Assembly: GCF_020360975.1 (NCBI RefSeq)
Contig: NW_025408671.1
Coordinates: forward strand, 3,720,001-3,784,000
DNA from: Hirsutella rhossiliensis
Taxonomy: Eukaryota > Ascomycota > Sordariomycetes > Hypocreales > Ophiocordycipitaceae
Reading direction: 5' to 3'
DNA: 64,000 nt
Shown here: in pieces, positions 24,216 to 32,743 of the stretch
Layout of the letters: each line of letters begins with the position of its first letter
Numbering within the stretch: the stretch's first letter is position 1
Program-made: the position numbers and the translations under genes
Notes under the pieces: model-generated
What the model saw: the letters and a program-made list of their open reading frames with translations, nothing else
Databases searched by the model: none
What the model was told of the DNA's origin: nothing

Positions 24216-24463
24216 GCGTGCCTACCGACGCTGTAAATTACTGAGCACATGGTATCATGGACGATTCTCGTCTCCGTTGAGAGGCGGAGAAGCACGGGGC
24301 GACACGCAGCATCATCAAGACAGGCAGTGGCCCGGTGAACAAGACAACTTCTATGGAGTATTTACCTTGATCTTCCGCATCAGATACTACAACTACAGAC
24401 TGAGCGATATGGGAACAAAAAAAAGTTCAATTCATTGTCTTGCTTTGCTCGCCGTCTCGGGCT

Positions 24464-25997
24464 CTACCGATCAACCTCACCTGCATGCAACTGTCAGCAA
24501 CGAAGCTATTCCCAACCCAAGGTCGAGAGCGCTTACCAAACACCAGATCCATGGTACCGATAACCGCCACGGCGTCGGCCAGCAGGTGGCCCTTGCAAAC
24601 ATGGTCGAAGCCCGCCAGGTGGGCAAAGCCAGGTGCCCGGATGTGGCATCTGTATGGTCGCTCGCTGCCATCGCTCACGACGTAGACGCCCATCTCGCCC
24701 TTGGGTGCCTCGATGACCGAGTACGTTTCGCCGGGAGGCACTGCGTAGCCCTTTGTGTAGAGGAGGAAATGGTGGATCAGGGCCTCCATGTTCTCCTTCA
24801 TGGCGGCGCGCGGGGGCGGCGAGATCTTGTAGTCCTCGACCCGGACAGGACCGGCGGGCATCTGGTTCAGGCACTGGTGAATGATGCGCAGAGACTGGCG
24901 GAACTCCTCCATTCGGCAGAGGTAGCGGTCGTAGCAGTCGCCGTGGACGCCGACGGGCACGTCAAACTCGACCTTGTCGTAGGCGTCGTACGGTTGGCTC
25001 TTGCGAATGTCCCAGGGCACGCCGGAGCCGCGGAGCATGACGCCGGTGAAGGAGAGGTTGAGGGCCTCGGCGGCCGAGACGACGCCGACGCCGCGCAACC
25101 GCTCGATCCAGATGCGGTTGTCGGTAAGCATCTCCTCGGTCTCGTCGATGCGGTCACCGAACTGGGTCGCCCATTGGTAGATGTCGTCGAGCAGGCCGAC
25201 GGGGATATCCTGATGGACACCGCCGGGGCGGACGTAGGCAGCGTGAAGACGGGCGCCGGAGACGCGCTCGTAAAACTCCTACACAAATAGTCAGCCTCTC
25301 GAGTGCACCCCCGCTTCCATTGACAGCGTACCATGAGCTTTTCTCGCTCTTCAAAGCCCCACAAGAAGGGCGTTAGAGCACCAACGTCCATGGCATGAGA
25401 CAAGACGGACATGAGGTGGTTGAGGACACGGGTAATCTCGCCAAACAGGGTGCGGATGTACTTTGCGCGGTCAGGGATCTCGATGTTGAGCAGCTTCTCG
25501 ACGGCGAGCGAGAAGCACTGCTCGTTGGTCATCATGGAGACGTAGTCGAGGCGGTCAAAGTAGGGCAGGGCCTGGAGATAGGTCTTGTACTCAATCAACT
25601 TCTCGGTACCCCGGTGCAGCAGGCCGACGTGAGGGTCGGCGCGGATGATTTCCTCGCCGTTGAGCTCGAGGATGAGGCGCAGCACGCCGTGGGCTGCGGG
25701 ATGCTGCGGGCCAAAGTTGACCGTGTAGTGCCGGACCTTGCGGTCCTCGACCGAGTTCTCGCGAGACTTCTTGGTGGCGCCGGGCAGCTGGCGCGACATG
25801 CCGTAAGGGTCGTGCGGGTGGCCCAGGTCGTCGTCGACGGGGACGAGACGGGTGCCCATGGGCTCGGGCGCGGCGTACCTGCGCAGGCACGTCGTTGACA
25901 GGGGACGGCTCCTCGTCGGCGTGGCTGTCGTCGGCGTCGTCGATGCCAGGCTCAGGCGCTTGGCCGCCCGGCCAGCCAGTCTGTGGAGGGCTGCCAT
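24464..25997 (-). CDS. NADH:ubiquinone oxidoreductase 49 kDa subunit (complex I)
   Basis: Core peripheral-arm subunit of respiratory complex I (NDUFS2; 49 kDa subunit in Neurospora) that shapes the ubiquinone pocket. Three exons, 25997-25332, 25278-24537 and 24480-24464, give 474 residues; the last exon encodes only the final residues (FGEVDR). There is an Arg-rich import signal and then the core. [18 protein letters not shown] holds the quinone-site His and [17 protein letters not shown] the quinone-site Tyr; [18 protein letters not shown] and [19 protein letters not shown] are further family segments. The C-terminal [21 protein letters not shown] is nearly invariant in the family. It converges with COQ6 at a distance of only 248 bases. 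Confidence 0.96.
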
Positions 25998-26485
25998 GGT
26001 GGCAGAGGGGGAGGACGGCGGCTGGGGGGAGGCGACGGAGATCCTCCGGGTGCGCCTCTGGCTCGGGGTCAATGGCTTGCGAGAGGGAGGGGGGGGGAAT
26101 TGGTTCGCCACCCGAGTCGTCGAAGTCGTCGTTGCTCGTTGCTTGGAAGCTTGGCTGGAGCTTCGGTGTGGCCTCGGGACATTGTTTTTGCGTCGGCTCG
26201 CGCTGGCCAATCATGGCTCGACTATTAGTTCGCCTCAACCACGCACCGTCCCGCATCGCCATTTGGCCGAGCTGCCCAATTGGCAGCAAAAACCTGTTTA
26301 TTCCATTTAAATTATCACGGCTGTTTTTACGTCTAAAGAGACTTCTCCCGTTTCCAGGCGAGCCGTCGCTCTCGCATTACAAACGTGGCTTGCAAGTGCC
26401 GAAGCAACCACGTCACCCGTCATTGAGCAAAGCTCTCGATTCAATGCCAAGATGGCGGCACATTAGTTCAACTAGCTACTCAATC
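25998..26485. promoter_or_regulatory. Promoter and leader of the 49 kDa subunit gene
   Basis: 488 bases upstream of the complex I gene, ending at the stop codon of the small unknown gene. The first 100 bases are C/T-rich on the transcribed strand. Two in-frame extensions of the complex I reading frame look like leader sequence, not protein. Confidence 0.4.
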
Positions 26486-27160
26486 TCAAGGCTCGCCTCG
26501 CCTCCTTTTTCGCGGCTCAGAAGATTCCCCGTCGTCCCCGTCTCGCCGGCGCTTGCTCCCTTGCTCACCAGTCCCGGTGTCGAGAATCAAGGCCAAGCTT
26601 CCGTCGTCGGGTCCGACGAGGGCATCCCAGAACTCATCGCTCTGGTCGAGGACCGATCCCTCCCATGGAAACTGCAGGGATTCCATCTCGTGAGCTGCAG
26701 TGTCCAAGGTCCGGTTGAAACTCGAATGTGGCAAGGCCGGTGCCGCGGCGTCTTTTGTATTGCAAGTCGCCTCTTCAAGTGCAGAGGTGTTTCGTGAATC
26801 TTGCTCTCCCACCGGGGAACTCGGCGGCGTTGCCGTGTCTACCGGCTCACTGGCGGTTGAGGGCTTTTCCATCGTCTCCCTGACGTTGTTCGGTCCGTTG
26901 TCTCCGTCACCAGCAATGATGGTAGCGGCAACCAAGCTCTCACCCGTCGGGAACGAGCTTCGGCTCGCAGGGCTCAGCTGCTCCTCTTCCTCGCCGGGCC
27001 CCTGTATCTCGTCCAACCCCGTCGTGCCGGCCGTTTCGAACACCTGCCTACAGCTCCGGAGGCCCAGTTCCCAGAGCAGGTCCCTCCCCTGGCCCCGTGC
27101 CCCCTGGACGCGCCGCCAAAAGAGCCCCTTGCCGCCGACGCTTCCCATGATGCTTCCCAT
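26486..27160 (-). CDS. Hypothetical acidic protein with C-terminal nuclear-signal-like tail
   Basis: I do not recognise this gene. A 224-residue open frame starts at the ATG at 27160. The first 40 residues are basic and Gly-rich (WRRVQGARGQGRDLLWEL). The middle is acidic, Ser/Pro-rich and probably disordered. Near residue 165 an aromatic-acidic segment (LQFPWEGSVLDQSDEFWDAL) resembles a transcription activation region, and the end (SKRRRDGDDGESSEPRKRRR) resembles a bipartite nuclear signal. The frame stays open upstream to about 27240, just after a TAG that could be a splice acceptor, so a 5' exon may be missing. It could be an orphan nuclear protein or a chance open frame; composition favours the former slightly. 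Confidence 0.4.
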   Translation of the reverse strand: MGSIMGSVGGKGLFWRRVQGARGQGRDLLWELGLRSCRQVFETAGTTGLDEIQGPGEEEEQLSPASRSSFPTGESLVAATIIAGDGDNGPNNVRETMEKPSTASEPVDTATPPSSPVGEQDSRNTSALEEATCNTKDAAAPALPHSSFNRTLDTAAHEMESLQFPWEGSVLDQSDEFWDALVGPDDGSLALILDTGTGEQGSKRRRDGDDGESSEPRKRRRGEP

Positions 27161-28255
27161 GGCCTTGCCGAGGCGGTTCGGGTGGCAAAGGCGCTTGCAC
27201 GTCGTTTGGCCCGCGGCCAGCTCCTCGGGGGGTATGCAACCCGACTACCAAGTACACTGTGGCAGGAATCTTGTCCGCGAAATATCTCGCAGGCTTTGCA
27301 TATCTAATAGTCGCGATGGAAGGGTTGCTGTCATGGAGGCGACCTTGATCCAGAGTAGAATGTATATATGTCGGAACAGAGTGTTCGTTCGGCTCTTGGG
27401 CACTGACGATGCAAATACCGTGTTCTCTTTCTCTCGTCGTGGCACGGGCAAGCAGGCGGTTACCCGGTGAAACCAAGAGACGTCGTGGCCAGACCAAACT
27501 TGTCGTCCCATCAAAGAGAGCTAGTATATCCATTGTGCATGTGCGTGCATCAGCGAGCCCGTGAAGCATGGCAGAGCAGTCATCACGATGCTTACAGAGC
27601 CTAGGAGCGTGGGCGTTGGCCAACCACTCATCTGGTTACGCGTTCGTCGCGGGCAACGCTCGATGGGATGACGGGGACCGACTTTGATGATTGTGGAGCA
27701 CAAGCCCAGTCAATGTCCTGGGCGCGGGCCATCTCGACTTTGGATGAGGCCAACGAATGTGCAGCCTATTGAACCTGTCCCTGGGCCATCCCTTTCCATG
27801 GCGCGTCAAGAGAGAAGCAGCCTGGCCAACGACTGAAGTGCTTGTCGGTGAATCATGCGTGAAGAGCCCGGTGAATCACTTTCAACTGGCAAGGCAGGCG
27901 GTGAATGTGTATAGAATTCGGGTATCAATGATCGCTAGCTGCATTCCATCTAATGCCGCGAATCAGACATACGCGTTTGCAGGTCCCATGGTGAATCCAA
28001 ACTCCAGTCGCCTAGCGCGGGAGGGCAAACGAATGCGTTTGCCAATCCAGGGTCTCGTGGTTATCCGGAGCCGTCGAGGGCTGGGGACGGCGAATTCCCT
28101 CGACCAACTTTGGGTGCACATTAAGAATCGTGATAGACCCCTTGCTCTTGCGCGACTTGTTGATGGTGATGCCATAATTCTACCAGGTATGCCTGATTCA
28201 AGAATCGCGAGCCTCGATTGGCCACAGTGCATACCATTACGTTGGTGTATATGCT
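27161..28255. other. 1.1-kb gap downstream of the Ccc1-family gene
   Basis: Contains the 3' flank of the iron transporter gene and the upstream region of the small unknown gene. The 178-codon open frame at 27757-28293 on the plus strand shows no protein-like features and runs into the transporter gene, so I treat it as chance. Confidence 0.4.
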
Positions 28256-29098
28256 TCATCCCGCGGATTCGGCATGGCCGCTTCCTCCCATGAGATTGAC
28301 AAACAGGACGGAGGCGCCAGCAGCCAGACTGCCGAGGATGAGCATCTGAAAGCCCTGAAGCAAGCAGCGCCTCCAGGTGGCATCCTCCCCCCTCAGCAGC
28401 CAGGTCTTGCCGAAGCCAAAGGTCATGAGGGCGAGGAGGCAAAGGCCAATGCTCCAGCCGAGGCCTAGGCCGACCGTCGGGGTGAAGAGATAGGGCAAGA
28501 GCGGGATGACGCCGCCAACGACGTAGCCCAGCGAGATGGAGAGGCCTGAGGCGACGGGCCAGAGGGGCAGTGGCTTGCCTGGGGCGACGGGCAGCTGCTC
28601 GTGGGGCCGCTGCCGCTGCTGGAGCTGGTGGGCGGCGCGAGCAAGGCCATCCGGGTGGCGACGCAGGGCGGTGACAATGTCCGAGACGGTGGCGCCGGGG
28701 AGGGCAAGGGGCTCAAGGTGGCGACGGACAAGGAGCTCGTCGAGCCCCTTTTCCTCGTCGCCGATGCTGCCGCAGGAGCAGCTCTCGTTGCTTGTGCTAG
28801 TAGCGCTCGGGCTCCCGTCATGGAGAAGCATGGCAGACAGCTCCTCGTCATCGTCACGGAGGGTGCCCCGGCGGCTCGGCGGCGGGGGCAGCTCGTCCAC
28901 GGCCGACAGATAGCCGCCAATGCCCATGCTGATGCAGCCGGCGCAGAGCTCGGCGACGCCGGCGTAGATGACGGTGTCGGCGCGGCCTAGGGAGCTGAGC
29001 CCCGCGGTGAGGGCAAAGGGGACCGTCAGGCCATCGGAGAAGCCGAGGGTGAAGTCGGACAGGAAGCGGGTGAAGCAGGGGCTCCGCGACTTGGCCAT
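28256..29098 (-). CDS. CCC1: Vacuolar iron transporter, Ccc1/VIT family
   Basis: Imports Fe2+ (and in some members Mn2+) into the vacuole, detoxifying and storing iron. One exon, 280 residues, from the ATG at 29098. The first two membrane helices and the diagnostic family segment are clear: FSDGLTVPFALTAGLSSLG, then AELCAGCISMGIGGYLSAV. A hydrophilic metal-binding-type region rich in Asp/Glu follows. Three more helices are SGLSISLGYVVGGVIPLLPY, GLGWSIGLCLLALMTFGFG and FQMLILGSLAAGASVLFVNL, making five as in the family. The hydrophilic region carries a Ser/Cys-rich insert (SNESCSCGSIGDEEKG). Its upstream region holds two CCAAT-N12-RWT elements and GATA-type sites (separate entries), consistent with iron-dependent control. 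Confidence 0.92.
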   Translation of the reverse strand: MAKSRSPCFTRFLSDFTLGFSDGLTVPFALTAGLSSLGRADTVIYAGVAELCAGCISMGIGGYLSAVDELPPPPSRRGTLRDDDEELSAMLLHDGSPSATSTSNESCSCGSIGDEEKGLDELLVRRHLEPLALPGATVSDIVTALRRHPDGLARAAHQLQQRQRPHEQLPVAPGKPLPLWPVASGLSISLGYVVGGVIPLLPYLFTPTVGLGLGWSIGLCLLALMTFGFGKTWLLRGEDATWRRCLLQGFQMLILGSLAAGASVLFVNLMGGSGHAESAG

Positions 29099-29517
29099 GG
29101 TTGCTGTCGTGCAGGACACGTAAGGACGAGGCGGCTGTGATGGGCAGAGAGCTCATCGCCAGCCAAAGTCAGCAAGGGAGGGCAGGCAGCGTCAAGGGAG
29201 CCGGTCAGTCGTCGGCATGTACTGCACTAACTGGATTGGCGGAGAGGTCAGCGAGCAAGCAAATAGGCGACGACTTGAGGGTCGCGTGACGTCGAGGGAG
29301 ACACTCCAAAGCAACGCCAGCCTCCCTCGCAGTCCGATACCGTTGGTCACACGTGCTAGTGGCGACATGCCGCCTCCTGCAACGCTGCACCTGGCAACAC
29401 AGAGATGCCCAGTCTCGGCAAGGAATTTCCGATGAGAGCTTGCTGAGAATGCGGGGGGAGCTGGCTGGGTGTGGAGAAAGGTGGGTGGGAGAGCCTCACC
29501 CGGGATGAGCGCCCGCT

Positions 29518-29522
29518 GATAA
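29518..29522 (+). promoter_or_regulatory. GATA-factor-type site (CTGATAAG context)
   Basis: GATAA within CTGATAAG, about 420 bases upstream of the Ccc1-family start codon and 34 bases from the bipartite element at 29556. Iron-regulating GATA factors of the SreA type prefer an ATCWGATAA context; here the CTGATAA part matches and the two leading bases do not. A lone GATAA is common, so its weight comes only from its neighbours. Confidence 0.35.
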
Positions 29523-29555
29523 GGCACGAAAGAGCCTGCGAGTAGAATCAATCCG

Positions 29556-29579
29556 CCAATAGAAACTTCGCTAATTATC
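29556..29579 (+). promoter_or_regulatory. Candidate CBC:HapX element with adjoining GATA site
   Basis: CCAAT at 29556-29560, twelve bases, then AAT at 29573-29575, fitting the consensus CSAAT-N12-RWT reported for joint binding by the CCAAT-binding complex and HapX. TTATC (GATAA on the other strand) at 29575-29579 overlaps the triplet by one base. The element lies about 460 bases upstream of the vacuolar iron transporter, a class of gene known to be activated by HapX under iron excess in Aspergillus. Confidence 0.5.
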
Positions 29580-29708
29580 ACGAGGGGCTCCCCAGGGTGC
29601 TGCACAAGGAGTCCGCACAAGACTTGCTATGCACCTGCCTTTACTAATTAATTGGCCAGGGCCACTTTCGGCAAGGCAGTCATGGCCGGGGGGTGCTTGC
29701 CCGGTTTA

Positions 29709-29728
29709 CCAATCGCCGACCGCTGATT
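29709..29728 (+). promoter_or_regulatory. Second candidate CBC:HapX element upstream of CCC1
   Basis: CCAAT at 29709-29713, twelve bases, then ATT at 29726-29728, again exactly CSAAT-N12-RWT and on the same strand as the first element, about 610 bases upstream of the start codon. Confidence 0.45.
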
Positions 29729-30278
29729 CGGCCTCGTGGCAGGCACCATGGCTATTACTCGTGCTTAACCTAAGAGGCAGGGACCGCGCTTACTTCTTCT
29801 TGTGTGCCATCTCCGTACTGTACATAACTTACATGCTGCCTTCCTTCTTGGTCAATGCAGCCGCACCTCCGCACCTTGTCCGGCTTATCCACCGACCCCC
29901 CGGCGCCCCCGGCCGATCCCCCAAGCCTAGATAGCGGGGCCGCTTGAGGGGTCACGAGAGATGGGCCGCCGGCGGGGCCTGACTGCAGGCAGGGATCCGT
30001 CTCCAGTAACAGCGCTAAAGAGGAATCTCCAACCCCCCACTTTAGGGGAGCCTTGCCGCACATTGGACGAACGGCAACGAGACAGTGCCACGGGAGCTCG
30101 GCACAGTCAACGACCCAAGCTCTGCGTACCTTGGGCATTCAGGACAAGACCAGAGCACATATCGACAGATTATATTATTGATCACGACCGGAGGCCCTGG
30201 ATCTAGACGCAGTGTATCACGACCCCCTCCGTCGTCGCCGTTCCATGTACATGTCTCGTCTCATTCCTTCGACAATGA

Positions 30279-31623
30279 CTAGCGATGTACAGGCGCATAG
30301 CCCCGGGGCGGCTTCAGCCCGTCGGCCACCTGGATCGTGTCCTTGTAGTACGTCGGCGCCCGGCTCCCCGCCCACGCCTCCCGGATGGCCGGCAGAATCG
30401 GCCGCCCTGCGTGACTCTTGTCGAGCGCCAGGTTGGGCGCCGGGATGCGCGCGTTGCCGCCCTGCTCGTTGAAGTAGCCCGCATACGAGTAGTTCCAGTA
30501 CCTGGCCTGCAGCGCCTGCTCCGACGACCACTTGCGCAGCACGTCGCCCGTCCTCTCCGCCACCCACGACAGCACGTTGGCGCCCACGTCCCAGCGTCCC
30601 AACGTCGGCAGGTCCCAGTTGGCCGAGACGGTCGAGATCTGCGAGTAGTGCGTGTAAAAGTGCTTGTCCTCGGTGCCCACGTAGTGCTGCGGGATGGCGT
30701 CGCCGAGGAGGATACCGAGCACCTTGTTGCGCACCGTGTACGTCTCGTTCTCGTCCCAGGTGATGAGCACTAGGGTCCTGCGCATGAAGCGCTTGTCCTC
30801 GAGCAGCGGCTCCAGAAAGGCGCGGCACCATTCGCCCGCCGTCGTGACCGACGAGTCGTGGCCGTCCGACGTCATGTTGGGCGTGATGAACATCCACTGC
30901 GGCAGCTCGTCGGCCTCGAGGTCTCGGTGGAACATGGAGCGCGCCGTGTGCGTCATGGACAGGTTCTTGATCTGCGACAGGCGCTGCTCCGAGTGGGTGA
31001 CGCTGTCGTGGAGGATGGCCGGATTGTGCTTGCGCTCGTAGTCGTTTGCACCGTTGGCCTGGTTGCGCCAATGCATGCCCTCGAAGCCCGAGTAGGGCAT
31101 GTCCTCCTGGTAGTGGCCCCACGAGATGCCCTTGCTCTCGAGCAGGTCGATGACGGTCGACACGTTGCGGGGGGCACGGCCAAACGAGTCGTTTTCCATG
31201 CCAAAGTAGTCACCGGCGATGGAGGCCATGTAGTTTGGCTGCGACGGGTGAGTGACGGCATAGTAATTGGACAGCGTGATGCCCTTTTTAGTGAACCAGC
31301 TGAAGTTGGCTGGCGCATGGTTTTCCGGTTAGCGGACGCCAGGCAGGCAAAGGGACAGGGGAAAGAAAGCACTCACGGTCCCCGTAGGCCTTGTCGTAGT
31401 TTTGGTTCTCAAAGTAGATGATGGCGAGGCGATCAAAGGCTTTGCCCTCGACGTTGCTGGTCGGGCTGGTTGTCTTGGCCGTGGCGGCGGCCTTTGCGAC
31501 GGCGCGGGCGCCCGTGGCCGTGTATCGCGTCTCCCATCCTCCGTCGTGTTTCTTGGACTTGCAATGGCCCGTAACGGCGAGCCCGGCGATGACAACGAGC
31601 CGAGCGGCGGAAGAGAAGAGCAT
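30279..31623 (-). CDS. Secreted acid phosphatase / phosphoesterase-family enzyme
   Basis: Fungal acid phosphatase of the phosphoesterase family (Pfam PF04185 type), which also contains bacterial phospholipases C; release of phosphate from organic esters outside the cell or in the wall is the likely role. Two exons, 31623-31377 and 31309-30279, give 425 residues. A signal peptide is evident (MLFSSAARLVVIAGLAVTGHC). Family motifs in order: IIYFENQNYDKAYGD, which the intron follows directly, THPSQPNYMASIAGDYFG, and LVLITWDENETYT, then HYSQISTVSANWDLPTLG. Several Asn-X-Ser/Thr sites suggest N-glycosylation. It is divergent from the multicopper oxidase gene across a 1.1-kb promoter region with a candidate HapX element. 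Substrate is inferred. Confidence 0.85.
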
Positions 31624-32743
31624 GTCGGAATGTGCGGAACGAAGAGGTCTGAGAAGACAGGCTGCGACACGGGCAAGAGGACGACGCGAGAGGCAAGGGA
31701 CTGGTAAAGGGGATCTACATATGTGCTGTAGAACGAACTCCACCTAAGCAATGTGCGATGTCTTGCTTCTCGTCTTCAACCGGCCCCCCCCTTGTTCTTC
31801 ATCTTCTTCCTGGTCCTCGTCCCGCCGAGACCCGCGTTGGGGGGTGGGGAGCCAGGGAGGGTGTGGCGACCTTGCCGACGCCGTTTGAGCAATGCTCTGT
31901 AAAACGAGCGACGTGATACGGCCATTTTTGGTGCGCATCATCATCATGGTCAGCAGCCCGCAGCATCAGCGAGCCATGGCATGGCGTGCATGCATCGAGG
32001 CACATATGTTCCGGTTGCGGCTCGGAGGGCTGCTGGGCGTAGCCGAACTCCGGCCTCCGAGGCCTTTTTGGTACTGGTGCAGCGGCGCCAATCGCGGTGG
32101 CAGCGTTCGTATTTCGGCTTCATTCGCCGGCGCCGGTCCATCGACGCGGGTGGAGAAGAGACGGGGAGAGGAGAGGATGGAGAGGGGAGGAGAGGGGCTC
32201 GTCATGACCTTTTGCGCGCAGGATACCGAGTACTTGCCATCACGTACCGCACAGGGGACCAGTCAGCAAACGATACTTCTTCGATACGGGGACTAATGTA
32301 CTGCCCATGCCCGGTGTGCGTACGTAATTGCTTCAACCCAAGTCTGCAACACGTTTGCCTCGACGCGCGAACCCATGCAGCAAATCGCTTACCGACTCTT
32401 CCGCCCGCCGCCTGTCCGGGTCTGTCTCGAGTCTCCTCGGGTCCTCCATTAGTCAACGCCCCCTCGTGGCGCAACATGGAGCCGCTCCTCACCCCCCCCG
32501 GTAGCGCTTCCTGGCGTGCCCCGGGTCGGTCCCTTTCGAATCCATCGACCAGACAATTCCGCCAAACAATCCTTGTCCCTCGTTCAAAGACGACTGTCTC
32601 TTCTTGGCCCTTTGTTTTGACTTCTCAGCCGGCTCATAGCCCCGTCTACGGGCTCTTCGAGGCAGTCCCTCCACCCTGAGCGCACGACCTGAAGCAACAG
32701 CGCCGACGACGACGAGGCTGAAGAGCAGTGATGCCCGCCCGTC
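31624..32743. promoter_or_regulatory. Divergent promoter region: acid phosphatase / multicopper oxidase
   Basis: 1,120 bases between divergent start codons. The only CCAAT I find here is part of the candidate CBC:HapX element at 32088-32107. No GATAA site is evident, and no coding segment is supported. Confidence 0.5.
32088..32107 (+). promoter_or_regulatory. Candidate CBC:HapX element in the shared promoter
   Basis: CCAAT at 32088-32092, twelve bases, then GTT at 32105-32107, matching CSAAT-N12-RWT. It is about 465 bases from the acid phosphatase start and 640 bases from the multicopper oxidase start, so it could act on either. Confidence 0.4.

Larger units (their letters stand above)
29099..30278. 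promoter_or_regulatory. Upstream region of the Ccc1-family gene
   Basis: 1,180 bases between the iron-transporter start and the stop codon of the acid phosphatase gene, both minus strand, so this is the transporter's upstream region. It contains two CCAAT-N12-RWT elements and two GATAA/TTATC sites described separately. Two further CCAAT boxes on the minus strand (29235-29239, 29651-29655) lack the downstream triplet. No coding segment is supported. Confidence 0.5.

Noticed and set aside
27757..28293. A 178-codon plus-strand open frame downstream of the iron transporter
   Set aside because: It has an ATG but no domain, membrane or repeat features, and it overlaps the end of the Ccc1-family gene.
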